A stretch of DNA of 64,000 bases from Desulfatibacillum aliphaticivorans DSM 15576 (GTDB lineage: Bacteria; Desulfobacterota; Desulfobacteria; Desulfobacterales; Desulfatibacillaceae): assembly GCF_000429905.1 (NCBI RefSeq), contig NZ_AUCT01000026.1, positions 1-64,000 of the forward strand, read 5' to 3'. The position numbers were made by a program, and so were the translations under genes. This document shows, piece by piece, positions 51,388 through 60,427 of the stretch; position 1 is the stretch's first letter, and the number at the start of each line of letters is the position of its first letter. A model generated the notes under the pieces. That model searched no databases. It saw only the letters and a list, made by a program, of their open reading frames with translations, and was not told the origin of the DNA.

Positions 51388-52422
51388 ATGGATCTGAGAA
51401 CTCGCATACAAAACCTTTTCAAGGAAGCAGAGATCTACCGCCAGCAAGGGCTTTACGGGGAAGCTAAGAAAAAATACCTGATTGTAGCGAACTTCCTAAA
51501 AAAGAACGACAATATTACCAACCGCGAACAGCTGCTGGACGCCATCACCAAAAAAATCTCCGCGATCGACAAAGACATCATGGAGTTGGACGATGTGGCG
51601 AGCCCTGAGGAAATGGCGTCTTCCAATGTTCAGGATCTGGTTAAAGGCTTTTTTTCCACTTCCACTTCCCAAAACAAGAACAAGGGGGCCGTCGCCTTTA
51701 AAGGCGCCGTGGCCCTGGCCCAGTTGAGGCAGTTCGAAAGAGCCCTGGTGGAGTTTGAACGCTTGGTGCCCAACGAATCCGTTCGCGTGCCGGCGGCGAA
51801 AAACGTTCTCAAGTGCTACATGGCCCTGGGAACTCCGGATAAGGGCATCTCCCAATACGATTCCTGGCTCCGGGACGACATGTTTACGGATGATCAAATA
51901 GAATCCGTCAGGGTCTTTTTTGAAGACCTCCTGAAAAACAAAGGCCTCTCCGTGAGCATGGAACGGAGGCGGCAAGATGCGGCCGCAACGCCTCCGGCCG
52001 CGCCTCGAAGCGCTTCGGCTCCGCCCGCCATGGACCAACCGGCCGCTGCGGCGCCCAGCGCAGAGGACACCTCCGCTCTCATGGAAGCCGCCGAAGCCGC
52101 CGCCGAAGAAGCCATGGACGACGATCCTATCGAAATCTGCTCCCTGGAGATCACCTACGACGCCGGGCCGGAAAAAGGCCAGACCGTGGAGATTGAAGTG
52201 GATCAGCAGATAGGAAACAAGCTCACCATGGTGATTCCGGGAAAAAACAAGGAATATGTGGACAACCTCGGCATCGGGCAAAGACTGGACGACCTTCAGT
52301 TCTTCTCCCACTTCATTATGTTTCGCGGGGCGGGGGTGGTCCTTTCCAAAAGCCAGATCAACTCCGGGGTCAACAAGGGCGACTACAGCTTGGTCCTGCG
52401 CATGGAAACCCAGACCAACTAA
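51388..52422 (+). CDS. TPR-like protein with C-terminal beta domain, function unknown
   Basis: The 344-residue product has an N-terminal helical repeat region (LFKEAEIYRQQGLYGEAKKKYLIVANFLKK; GAVALAQLRQFERALVEFERLV) of TPR type to about residue 195. An Ala/Pro-rich linker follows (about 205-245), and then a beta-rich domain (CSLEITYDAGPEKGQTVEIEVD; FFSHFIMFRGAGVVLSKSQI). It is cytoplasmic by prediction. The stop overlaps the next gene's ATG by one base. Its position 130 bp after the cyclase suggests a role in that signalling unit, but I cannot name the family. Confidence 0.75.
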   Translation: MDLRTRIQNLFKEAEIYRQQGLYGEAKKKYLIVANFLKKNDNITNREQLLDAITKKISAIDKDIMELDDVASPEEMASSNVQDLVKGFFSTSTSQNKNKGAVAFKGAVALAQLRQFERALVEFERLVPNESVRVPAAKNVLKCYMALGTPDKGISQYDSWLRDDMFTDDQIESVRVFFEDLLKNKGLSVSMERRRQDAAATPPAAPRSASAPPAMDQPAAAAPSAEDTSALMEAAEAAAEEAMDDDPIEICSLEITYDAGPEKGQTVEIEVDQQIGNKLTMVIPGKNKEYVDNLGIGQRLDDLQFFSHFIMFRGAGVVLSKSQINSGVNKGDYSLVLRMETQTN

Positions 52423-53048
52423 TGCCTTTTATTCCATGGCTGAATAATGCGGAAAGCATCTACGACATCCCGGGCCTGAAATGGACTCGAGGAAAAATTC
52501 CGGCCCAGTTCGCACTGGGCCTCCTTTGCGGCGCCTGCCTCCTGTCCATGATCCTTTTCCTCTTCTCCAAGGAGCTTGACCCCCACGAATTCGTCCTGTT
52601 CTTTCTTCGTCCAAACGTCCCCATTATTATCTCCATGATCCTGGCCCTGGCCTCCGTCCTGGTTCTTTCCGGCCTCTTTTGCCTGGCCCTCAGCTTTTTC
52701 GCCTTTGGATTCTACTCCTGGACAGGGGCCGCCCTCCACATGCGAATCCCCTGGGCCGCCCACCGGTTTCGCGCCCTGTCGCTGGCCGTTTTTTACACAT
52801 GGAGCTTTACCGCCGTTCTCAACACCGCCTTGTTCGTTTTGAACCGAACGGAATTGGGGAGCCATCTTTTTGTGGTTTTTTATACCGGCAAGGGCTTTGA
52901 ATTCTTATACCAATTCCTCGCTGTTCCCGGCTTTTATCATGTGGTTTTGGGAATCGCCTATCCTACCGCCGAAGTCCTCGCACACCTGACTCAATCCCAC
53001 TACCGGGCCGCCAAAATCGTTCGCCGCAGAAACCAATTGAAAACTTGA
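52422..53048 (+). CDS. Multi-pass membrane protein, function unknown
   Basis: The 208-residue product has a soluble start (about 1-25) and four to five helices: FALGLLCGACLLSMILFLF, VPIIISMILALASVLVLSGL, FRALSLAVFYTWSFTAVLN and FYHVVLGIAYPTAEVLAHL. The layout is Yip1-like, but no diagnostic motif is clear. It is coupled to the TPR-like gene by a TAATG overlap, so the two probably work together. Confidence 0.75.
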   Translation: MPFIPWLNNAESIYDIPGLKWTRGKIPAQFALGLLCGACLLSMILFLFSKELDPHEFVLFFLRPNVPIIISMILALASVLVLSGLFCLALSFFAFGFYSWTGAALHMRIPWAAHRFRALSLAVFYTWSFTAVLNTALFVLNRTELGSHLFVVFYTGKGFEFLYQFLAVPGFYHVVLGIAYPTAEVLAHLTQSHYRAAKIVRRRNQLKT

Positions 53049-53740
53049 CTATTGTAGAAAAATGTGGTTCTATCGATAAAATTCAACGGACGTCCAAAAT
53101 TTGCTCGCTTCTCCCTGGCCCCTGCACGGTTTGATCCGGGTTTCAAGCTATCAAGCGCGCCAGGCTGACGGTCAATGGAAATCCGTTGTATAGGCAGGTG
53201 CTTGCAGTCGCCATCTTGTTCAACCTTTTAAAAAAGGGCCTTGGATGGAAGGGCCGCCGGCCAAGCGGCGGCTTCCATGGCCGCCCATTGGGGGATGGGC
53301 GCTATGGGCAGCATTATTTCGTGCTCGAAAGGCAGAATGTTTTTCGAGGTAATGCGGCCCTCGAAGTCTTAAGATGTTTTCAAAAGGACAAAGAGGGCTG
53401 CACGAAATAATGGCTGCTTTCGGCAGGAACAATTCGAAAATACACTATTTTCGCCTCACGGAAAGGCTTTCTGGAAATTGGCTCAACCGTTTTTTTGGGA
53501 TCCAGGCCCCCTATGTTCTAGTCTCATCCTGTTCACCTGTTTTTTTCTGCGTGGGCCGTCCTGGAAAACCATCCTGCGGGTAAAGTGAAATTGGGCTTGA
53601 ACTTATGGTCTACAAAATGGTAGATATAATCACATATATTCTAATAACTGCTGGAGTCTCGCCGACCCCTGTCTAATCTTGGCTGCAACGCCCAATCTCC
53701 GGAATATGGAAATTCCGGACCTAATCAAGAGGATGCTCAA
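53049..53740. other. Intergenic region with hairpin and a -10 box
   Basis: No gene is supported; the short open frames here have no family likeness. Features: an imperfect strong hairpin ATGGAAGGGCCGCCG/GCGGCGGCTTCCAT (about 53245-53279), and TATAAT at 53625-53630 preceded at 16 bp by TTATGG, a possible promoter for the TRAP binding protein gene 110 bp downstream. Confidence 0.45.
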
Positions 53741-54775
53741 ATGCGCCGATCTTACTCCTTTTGCCTGGCCCTGGCCCTTGCGCTTGCAATATGCTTCCAA
53801 TTCACCCCTTGCACCCATGCCGAAACCGACGACGCCGAACAGATTATCTGGAAAACCGGAACCCTGGCGCCTAAAAACGTCGGCTGGGCCATTTACGTGG
53901 ATCAAATCCTGGTGCCCGAGATCAGAAAAGCCTCCGGCGACAAGGTCGTCTTAAAGACCTACTGGGGCGGCATCATGGGCGACGACGTGCACGTTTTGGA
54001 AAAGGTGGACAAGGGCATGCTCCAGGGCGCCGGTCTCAGCGGAGGCGGCACCTTCCTGGCATGCAGGGAGTTCTCCGTCCTTTCCCTGCCTTTTTTGTTC
54101 CAAAGCTATGATGAAGTGGACTACATCCGCGAGAAAATGATGGACGTCTTTGACGGCTATATGGAAAAAAGCAACTTCGCCCTGATTACATGGGCCGACC
54201 AGGATTTCGACCAGGTGTATTCCATTACCAAGCCCCTGGCCAAAGCCGAAGACTTCCGGGGCGTTCGGTGCATCAATTGGGCGGGATTCATGGAAAACCA
54301 GACCATGCTGGCCCTTTCGGCTATTCCCGTTCCCACCAATGTGCCGGACGTGGCGGTTGAGATCAAACGGGATCAGGCGGACGGAAATATAGGCCCCGCC
54401 ATTTGGGTGGTGGGCGCCCAGCTTTACTCCAAATTCCGGTATGTCAACCCCATGAAGATCCGCTACTCTCCCGTCACCATCGTCATTTCCATGGACGCCT
54501 GGAACCAGGTGGACGGGGAGGCTCAGGCCAGCATCCGCGGCATTCGGGAGGACATTACAAAACGGTTTGTGGAAAAATCCAGGGCCGCCAACGAAAAGTG
54601 CATGGACGCCATGGTGCAATACGGCGTGGAACTGGTGCAATCAACTCCCGAAGAATTGAGTGAGTTGAAAAACCTGACCAGATCGGTCTGGAACGACCTG
54701 GCCGGCAAGGAATATCCCCAGCCTTTGCTTCAGGAGGTGCGCGGGCATTTGGAAGAGTTCCGCAAGGGAAAATAA
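53741..54775 (+). CDS. TRAP transporter periplasmic solute-binding protein (DctP family)
   Basis: The 344-residue product has a Sec signal peptide (SFCLALALALAICFQF...THA). DctP-family features: WKTGTLAPKNVGWAIYVDQI, VLKTYWGGIMGDDVHVLEKV, and the ligand-binding segment FRGVRCINWAGFMENQTMLAL with the conserved Arg that clamps a substrate carboxylate. It binds an organic acid. The membrane partners DctQ and DctM are not here, so it is an orphan or works with a transporter encoded elsewhere. A flavodoxin gene follows after 17 bp. Confidence 0.9.
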   Translation: MRRSYSFCLALALALAICFQFTPCTHAETDDAEQIIWKTGTLAPKNVGWAIYVDQILVPEIRKASGDKVVLKTYWGGIMGDDVHVLEKVDKGMLQGAGLSGGGTFLACREFSVLSLPFLFQSYDEVDYIREKMMDVFDGYMEKSNFALITWADQDFDQVYSITKPLAKAEDFRGVRCINWAGFMENQTMLALSAIPVPTNVPDVAVEIKRDQADGNIGPAIWVVGAQLYSKFRYVNPMKIRYSPVTIVISMDAWNQVDGEAQASIRGIREDITKRFVEKSRAANEKCMDAMVQYGVELVQSTPEELSELKNLTRSVWNDLAGKEYPQPLLQEVRGHLEEFRKGK

Positions 54776-54792
54776 GTCAGCAGGAGCGTTGC

Positions 54793-55272
54793 ATGCAGGT
54801 TTTGGTTCTTTATTTTTCCAAAGGGGGAAATACCAGAGTTTTGGCCGAAGCGGTGGCCTCGGGTGTGAACGCGGTCCCCGGCGTGAGCGCTGTCTTGAAA
54901 AACACCGAACAAGTCGCCAAGGAGGATTTTACAACCTCCGCCGGAGTCATTGCAGGATCTCCCGTCTATTTTGGGGGGATGGCGGCGGAGCTTAAAAAGA
55001 TTTTCGACGACTTTGTCAGTACGCGCAAGCAAATGGAAAACAAAGTCGGGGCGGCCTTCACCACCTCGGGAGACGCCTCCGGCGGCAAGGAAACCACCAT
55101 GCTGTCCATCATCCAATGCATGTTCATCTACGGCATGATTGTCGTGGGCGATCCCATGAGCGCCACCGGGCATTACGGCGTGGCCTGCGTGGGCAAGCCG
55201 GACGAGGCCGTCCTGGAAAACGGAAAAAAACTGGGCCGCAGAGTGGCGGAATTATGCCTGAAGGTCGGATAA
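54793..55272 (+). CDS. Flavodoxin-fold FMN protein
   Basis: The 159-residue product starts MQVLVLYFSKGGNTRVLAEAV, the flavodoxin phosphate-binding loop (S/T-x-G-N-T). Later blocks are GVIAGSPVYFGGMAAELKKIFDDF and AAFTTSGDASGGKETTMLSI, typical of WrbA/NADPH-dependent FMN reductase-like flavodoxins. It is an electron carrier or quinone reductase. It has an AGGAG site and follows the TRAP binding protein gene closely; a membrane protein gene comes 22 bp later. Confidence 0.88.
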   Translation: MQVLVLYFSKGGNTRVLAEAVASGVNAVPGVSAVLKNTEQVAKEDFTTSAGVIAGSPVYFGGMAAELKKIFDDFVSTRKQMENKVGAAFTTSGDASGGKETTMLSIIQCMFIYGMIVVGDPMSATGHYGVACVGKPDEAVLENGKKLGRRVAELCLKVG

Positions 55273-55294
55273 CCTTTTTGTTTGGCGAATTAAG

Positions 55295-55903
55295 ATGATC
55301 CCTGTTCTTTGCATTACCGCATTCATGATCGCCGGAGAGTCCACCGGGTTTATGGGCCTGCCCGTCAGAATCGCCTCCCTTGTCAGCCTAATGGTTATTT
55401 TTCTATATTTTTTGTCGATGGCCAAAAAAGACGACGCCTCCCCCGTCCTGAAGACCATGGTGATTTTCCTGGCCCTGGAAGCCGCCGGGGTCTGGCTGCT
55501 CCCTCAGGCGCCCAGGGTGGTCTTCGGAAAGCTGGCCATAGTCCAGTTGTACACTTTGCTTTTCGCCATGGCAGTCATCCCTTTGATTGGCGGAAAAGCG
55601 CCCTTTACCACGTTTTTCGCCCAAAAAGACGCTCCTGAAGAGGTCTGGGAGACCGATGTTTTCAAGCAAATCAACAAGGACATGACCAAGTTCTGGGCCT
55701 TTTTGTTCGTTGTTTGCGGACTCTTCGCCCTGACGCCCCTGATCTATCCTTTTTTGGACGTCCTGCCCTGGTCCCTGGTTTTCCGTTTAGGCCTTCCCGC
55801 GCTGCTCCTGGCCGGCCTGGGCCGCGCCTTCAACAAAAAATACCCTGATTATTACATGAAAAAGATCGGCCTGACCCCCCGGGAAACGCCTGCTTCTGAA
55901 TAG
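55295..55903 (+). CDS. Membrane protein of unknown function
   Basis: The 202-residue product has about six hydrophobic segments (IASLVSLMVIFLYFLSMA; MVIFLALEAAGVWLLP; FGKLAIVQLYTLLFAMAVIPL; FWAFLFVVCGLFALTPLIYP; VFRLGLPALLLAGLGRAF). A hydrophilic loop (APEEVWETDVFKQINKDMTKF) separates the halves and the tail ends NKKYPDYYMKKIG. No known motif is seen. It is the last gene of the DctP-flavodoxin group. Confidence 0.72.
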   Translation: MIPVLCITAFMIAGESTGFMGLPVRIASLVSLMVIFLYFLSMAKKDDASPVLKTMVIFLALEAAGVWLLPQAPRVVFGKLAIVQLYTLLFAMAVIPLIGGKAPFTTFFAQKDAPEEVWETDVFKQINKDMTKFWAFLFVVCGLFALTPLIYPFLDVLPWSLVFRLGLPALLLAGLGRAFNKKYPDYYMKKIGLTPRETPASE

Positions 55904-55944
55904 CTTGCGCATCACTGCTTTTTGCAGCCAGCCTTATTCATGCA

Positions 55945-55993
55945 CAAAAAAACGGCCCTGGCGAAATCCTCAAAAGATTCCCCAGGGCCGTTT
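55945..55993 (-). terminator. Rho-independent terminator of ettA
   Basis: AAACGGCCCTGG and CCAGGGCCGTTT form a 12-bp stem with a 20-base loop. On the minus strand it is followed by a T run. It may also slow transcription from the opposite direction. Confidence 0.8.
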
Positions 55994-56036
55994 GTACATT
56001 CCGAATCTGTTTTCGGCGGCGTTGCGCCGCTTCCTT

Positions 56037-57710
56037 CTATTTGGTCAACTTTCTATGGCGCACCCGGTGCGGCGTGTCTGCGGCGGAGCCGAGTCTCTTG
56101 CGGCGGTCCGCTTCGTAGTCTGAAAAGTTTCCGGGATAAAAAATAACCTGGCTGTCGTCTTCAAAGGCGATAACGTGGGTGGCCACCCTGTCCAGGAACC
56201 AGCGATCATGGCTTACCACAATGGCGCTGCCCGCAAAATTGTCGATGGCTTCTTCCAGCGCCCGCAAGGTATTGACGTCCAGATCGTTGGTCGGTTCGTC
56301 AAGGAGAATGACATTGGCGCATTGGGCCAGCATTTTGGCCATATGAAGGCGGTTGCGCTCGCCGCCGGACAACGTCTTGACCTTTTTTTGCTGGTCCGAC
56401 CCGGCGAAGTTAAAGCTGGAGGCATACGCCCGGGAGTTGACCTGCCTGTCCCCCAGCACCAGGATGTCGTTTCCGCTGGAAATCTCCTCCCACACGGATT
56501 TTTCGCCGTCCAATACATCCCTGGATTGATCCACATAGGCCATTTTTACGGTCTGGCCGATGACGATCTCTCCGGAGTCGGGCGCCATGGCGCCGGTAAT
56601 CATTTTAAGCATGGTGGTTTTGCCGGCGCCGTTGGGGCCTATCACGCCTACGATGCTTCCTGGTGGGATAAGCATGGACAGGTTGTCAATAACCAGTTTG
56701 TCTTCAAAGGCTTTGGACACGTTTTTAAATTCAATGACATTGTCCCCCAGCCTGGGCCCGGGGGGAATGTAAATTTCCAGATCTTCCCGCCGTTTTTCGT
56801 ATTCAGCGCCCAAGAGTTTTTCGTAGGCGTTGACCCTGGCCTTGCCTTTGGCTTGCCGCGCCTTGGGGCTCATGCGGATCCACTCCAACTCCCTTGCCAG
56901 GGTGCGCTGGCGCTTGGATTCGGATTTTTCCTCCTTTTCCAGGCGGTCCTTTTTCTGTTCAAGCCACGAGGAGTAGTTTCCTTTCCAGGGAATGCCGTGC
57001 CCCCGGTCCAGCTCCAGAATCCACCCGGCCACGTTGTCCAGAAAATATCGGTCATGGGTCACGGCGATGACCGTGCCCTTGTAATCCCGCAAATGCCCTT
57101 CCAGCCAGGCCACGGTTTCTGCGTCCAGGTGGTTGGTGGGCTCGTCCAGCAGCAAAATGTCGGGCTCCGTAAGCAACAGGCGGCATAATGCCACACGCCG
57201 TCTTTCACCGCCTGAAATCACGGAAACCGGCGTGTCCGGAGGCGGGCACCGCAGCGCTTCCATAGCCAGCTCCAGCCTGCTGTCCAGCGTCCAGGCGTCG
57301 GCGGCGTCCAGGGCGTCCTGAACCTTGGCCTGCTCCTCAACCAGGGCGTCAATGTCTGCGTCCGGATCTCCAAAGGAGTTGTTGATCTCCTCAAACCGGG
57401 CCAGCAGGTCCACGACGGGCTGCACCGCTTCCTCCACAACCTGCTTGACGGTTTTTTCATTATCCAGTTCAGGCTCCTGCTCCAAAAGCCCCCGGGAATA
57501 TCCTTTGGAGAGCATGGTCTCTCCCAGATAATCGTTGTCCAGCCCGGCCATGATTCGCAGCAAGGTGCTCTTTCCCGACCCGTTGAGGCCGAGCACCCCG
57601 ATTTTGGCGCCGTAGTAAAAACCCAGGGAGATGTCCCGTAAAACCTGTTTGTTGGGAGGATGCACCCGCCCAACGCCCACCATGGAATAAATCACCTGTT
57701 TGTCGCTCAT
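56037..57710 (-). CDS. ettA: Energy-dependent translational throttle protein EttA (ABC-F)
   Basis: The 557-residue ABC-F ATPase has no membrane helices. Two nucleotide-binding domains are present: Walker A GLNGSGKST and GPNGAGKTT, signatures SGGERRRVAL and LSGGERNRLH, Walker B ILLLDEPTNHLD and ILLDEPTNDLD. A basic linker (QKKDRLEKEEKSESKRQRTLA, split here as the P-site tRNA interaction motif) lies between them. It binds the ribosomal E site and gates initiation with cellular ADP/ATP. The ATG has AGGAGCC upstream; a longer start adds 19 unsupported residues. It is divergent from the Sel1 gene. Confidence 0.95.
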   Translation of the reverse strand: MSDKQVIYSMVGVGRVHPPNKQVLRDISLGFYYGAKIGVLGLNGSGKSTLLRIMAGLDNDYLGETMLSKGYSRGLLEQEPELDNEKTVKQVVEEAVQPVVDLLARFEEINNSFGDPDADIDALVEEQAKVQDALDAADAWTLDSRLELAMEALRCPPPDTPVSVISGGERRRVALCRLLLTEPDILLLDEPTNHLDAETVAWLEGHLRDYKGTVIAVTHDRYFLDNVAGWILELDRGHGIPWKGNYSSWLEQKKDRLEKEEKSESKRQRTLARELEWIRMSPKARQAKGKARVNAYEKLLGAEYEKRREDLEIYIPPGPRLGDNVIEFKNVSKAFEDKLVIDNLSMLIPPGSIVGVIGPNGAGKTTMLKMITGAMAPDSGEIVIGQTVKMAYVDQSRDVLDGEKSVWEEISSGNDILVLGDRQVNSRAYASSFNFAGSDQQKKVKTLSGGERNRLHMAKMLAQCANVILLDEPTNDLDVNTLRALEEAIDNFAGSAIVVSHDRWFLDRVATHVIAFEDDSQVIFYPGNFSDYEADRRKRLGSAADTPHRVRHRKLTK

Positions 57711-58022
57711 AAGGCTCCTGTTCCTTAATTTATAATTGCCGGAATTTGGCGTGCGCAGCAATCTCAATGGGAGATAGCGCGCAATAATACTCTGTTCTCA
57801 TGATCGATTTTTGCCATGTTCCCTGTTTTTTAGCAAGACGTTTTTCTGCACGCCCGCGCCCAATCCGGCGCCCTGGATGCCCTCAACCAAAGCCAATCCA
57901 CCCAAAGCCACCCCATGGACCCGCGCTCTTCCTTGTGGTATCATGTAAAAAATCGGAACCGCCCGCATAATCGCCGGGCGGGAAAAGTGGCCTTAACCTG
58001 AATGTTGATGGAATAATCGCCT
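57711..58022. other. Intergenic region between ettA and Sel1 lipoprotein gene
   Basis: No gene is seen. It has a hairpin CCGCCCG/CGGGCGG near 57959-57983 without a T run. GGAATAATCG just upstream of 58023 is the probable ribosome site of the Sel1 gene. Confidence 0.45.
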
Positions 58023-59729
58023 ATGAAACGCCTCATGATGTTCTTCCCGCCGAAGCCCGCCGCCGCTGAACCAAAAGCCCATAAAAAATTCGGGGCGGCC
58101 CTGTTTTTCATTCTTCTGGCATTGGTTGTCATCTCAGGATGCCGCCATGTAGAGGACGGACAGGCGGCCTCAAACCCGGTCGTCCAGACGGCTTCTTCGG
58201 ACCTGGTGGTCAAGGTCGTCAAACAAAGCCCCATGGCCGTCCTCAAAGTCAAGCTGAGCATCGGCGGCCAGGAACTGGGCGCCATGGAAGCCGGCCAGGC
58301 CAGCGGGGCGACGGCCAACTGCCGTCTTTTTTCCGCTCCTGAAGGCCCCTATAAATTGGTCATGGACCTGAGCACCCAGAACCAAAACTCGGTTTCCCTG
58401 CAACATCGCCACGAAGTGGATTTGGACGGAGAGCCGGGCTTTACGGACTACGTGGTCATTTCGCTGGGCGGGCCTGGCGATGAAACCACGACCCGCGTGG
58501 GAACATTCAAGATAGCCTCCCCCTCCGCGGCAAAATTAAAGGATAATGCGGCGGCCGGAGAATGCACCGCCTTTACGGAAATTCGTCAGGATGCGGAAAA
58601 TTACGCTCTCAGAGCCGCAGTGGAGGACGATGTCCTGGTGCAGACCAAGGCCAAAGCCCAATCCGGCGATCCCGAAGCCCAAATGCAGATGGCCAGGATG
58701 TATCTTGGCGGCGCAGGCGTGGAAAAGGATGCGCAAAAGGCTCTGGATTGGGCTCAAAAAGCGGGAAACAGCGGTTACATTCCCGCCCAAATGCTGCTTT
58801 CGGCGGGCTACCTGAAAGGTTTTTTTGGAAAGACCGACAATCCCAAAGCCTTTGAATGGGCCCAAAAAGCAGCCGCCCAGGAGGATCCCAAAGCCATGGC
58901 CCTTTTGGCCTCCTATTACAAAATGGGCGTAGGAACTCCCAAAGATCCGGAAAAAGCCTTTGAATGGTTTCTGAAATCCGCCGAAAAAGGCCATATGGTC
59001 TCGCAGATTGTGGTGGGAGAGGCCTATTATAAGGGGCTCGGTACAGCCCAGGATTTGAGCAAGGCTTTTGAATGGCGGCTTAAGGCGGCCTACGGAGGCT
59101 CCCCCGCCGCCGCCAATACGGTTGGCCAGATGTACTACCGTGGAGAAGGCGTGGCTCCGGACCTTGACAAAGCCTTCACCTGGCTCCAGTGGGCGGCGGA
59201 AAGGCGCAGCGGAAACGCCTGCGCAACCTTGGGCCTCATGTATTTTCAAGGCCAGGGCGCCGAAAAGGATTCAGCCAAGGCCGTTGAATGGTTCAGCAAA
59301 GGCGCGGCTCTGGGCAACATCCTGTGCATGAGCAACCTGGGCAATTGTTACCTGGCCGGCGTAGGCGTGGAACAGGATAAACAAACGGCCAAACAGTGGC
59401 TGGCCAAGGCCGGAAAAAAAGGCTACGCCCCGGCCATCAATAAGCTGGCGTTGATATTTCTCCAGGAAAGCGACCCGCAAAAGGCTGCGGGGTGGGCCTC
59501 CATCACCGCCAAGGCGGGCAATGCAAGCGGAGTTTATCTCCTGGGCCTGGCCCAGGCCCAGGCGGGCAACATCGAAAAAGCCCTGGAGACCCTGGGGGTT
59601 GCCGCCAAGGCGGGGCATAAGGGCGCCGCCGAAGCCATTGAGAAAATCAGCGTTCTCAAGACCCAGCCGGTTCCTGAGGATGGGGCGCCGGAAATCGTAC
59701 CGGCCGATCCGGCCTCCGAGGAGGAATAA
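58023..59729 (+). CDS. Sel1-repeat lipoprotein
   Basis: The 568-residue product has a lipobox VISGC with Cys40 after a basic N-terminus. Residues about 55-190 are a beta-rich domain, perhaps binding the envelope. From about 210 to 540 runs a series of Sel1-like repeats of about 36 residues with the pattern AxxxLGxxYxxGxGVxxDxxKAxxWxxKAAxxG, for example MARMYLGGAGVEKDAQKALDW and MYFQGQGAEKDSAKAVEW. The repeats act as a protein-binding solenoid in envelope stress or secretion complexes. It is closed by a strong terminator, so it is probably a single-gene unit. Confidence 0.88.
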   Translation: MKRLMMFFPPKPAAAEPKAHKKFGAALFFILLALVVISGCRHVEDGQAASNPVVQTASSDLVVKVVKQSPMAVLKVKLSIGGQELGAMEAGQASGATANCRLFSAPEGPYKLVMDLSTQNQNSVSLQHRHEVDLDGEPGFTDYVVISLGGPGDETTTRVGTFKIASPSAAKLKDNAAAGECTAFTEIRQDAENYALRAAVEDDVLVQTKAKAQSGDPEAQMQMARMYLGGAGVEKDAQKALDWAQKAGNSGYIPAQMLLSAGYLKGFFGKTDNPKAFEWAQKAAAQEDPKAMALLASYYKMGVGTPKDPEKAFEWFLKSAEKGHMVSQIVVGEAYYKGLGTAQDLSKAFEWRLKAAYGGSPAAANTVGQMYYRGEGVAPDLDKAFTWLQWAAERRSGNACATLGLMYFQGQGAEKDSAKAVEWFSKGAALGNILCMSNLGNCYLAGVGVEQDKQTAKQWLAKAGKKGYAPAINKLALIFLQESDPQKAAGWASITAKAGNASGVYLLGLAQAQAGNIEKALETLGVAAKAGHKGAAEAIEKISVLKTQPVPEDGAPEIVPADPASEEE

Positions 59730-59781
59730 AGACTCCGGACAGAAATTTCTGACAGTATTTTTGAGTAATTCGGATTTTTTT

Positions 59782-59816
59782 GGGGGGGAATGCATTTTTT
59801 TGCATTTCCCCCCTTT
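59782..59816 (+). terminator. Rho-independent terminator after Sel1 gene
   Basis: GGGGGGAATGCA and TGCATTTCCCCCC form a 12-bp stem around a T loop, followed by TTTTT. It lies 52 bp after the stop. Confidence 0.9.
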
Positions 59817-59818
59817 TT

Positions 59819-60294
59819 GCCTGTGGGCGCCAATGATCAAAATATTCAGACTGGTATTTTGCAGTCCTGAACATAATTCAATTACGAATTTGAGCCTGAT
59901 ACAAAATGACTAAACCTAATTCTAAATTACTATTTCAAATTTGGATGAAATATTTTTATTTAATTTTCCTATTAAATCAATATTTTGAAAAATAGGGCCA
60001 AGTTTTTGCCCGGTCGATGACTTTGTGAAGCGAGCTTAACCATAATACATATAAATTGCGTTAAATTTTATAATTACTGTATTAAACTACTCACGTCCAG
60101 CAACAATGGTAGAATAAATTGAGATGTAGTCTGGTGTATAAAAATAAAATCTTAATATTTATTATAGAAATCATCACTACTCATTAAAGAAGGCTGTTGC
60201 TACCCTCTTTTTATATTAAAAATACACAATAAATCAAATTGTTATGCTCTTTATTTCCCGGAGGCTCCGTTCCTAATTAATCTGGCCGAAGCAT
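59819..60294. other. AT-rich intergenic region, no gene
   Basis: About 480 bases with strikingly low GC against the GC-rich genome around it. No credible coding frame is seen. It leads into the regulatory site of the large secreted protein. AT-rich islands of this type are typical of H-NS-like silencing or of recently acquired DNA. Confidence 0.5.
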
Positions 60295-60310
60295 GATAAT
60301 GATTATCATT
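60295..60310 (+). promoter_or_regulatory. Fur-box-like operator
   Basis: GATAATGATTATCATT followed by AAA matches 16 of 19 positions of the classical Fur consensus (three GATAAT units). It ends 7 bp before the -35 of the promoter for the giant secreted protein gene. Confidence 0.6.
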
Positions 60311-60317
60311 AAAAAGA

Positions 60318-60347
60318 TTGACAGAGAAAATTATCTTAGTTTATGAT
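60318..60347 (+). promoter_or_regulatory. Sigma70 promoter of the large secreted protein gene
   Basis: TTGACA (60318-60323) and TATGAT (60342-60347) are spaced 18 bp, with 6/6 and 5/6 matches to consensus. It lies 80 bp upstream of the ATG and directly beside a Fur-box-like site. Confidence 0.65.
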
Positions 60348-60427
60348 AGCCCGAACTATGCATGGCGGTCCCTCTGTGCTGTTCATGCTCCATCTCTGTT
60401 AGAAAAAGTTAAATCAGGCTGTATTCG

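Noticed and set aside
53186..53583. Short open frames of 69-74 codons
   Set aside because: No ribosome site, no family resemblance and overlap with a strong hairpin.
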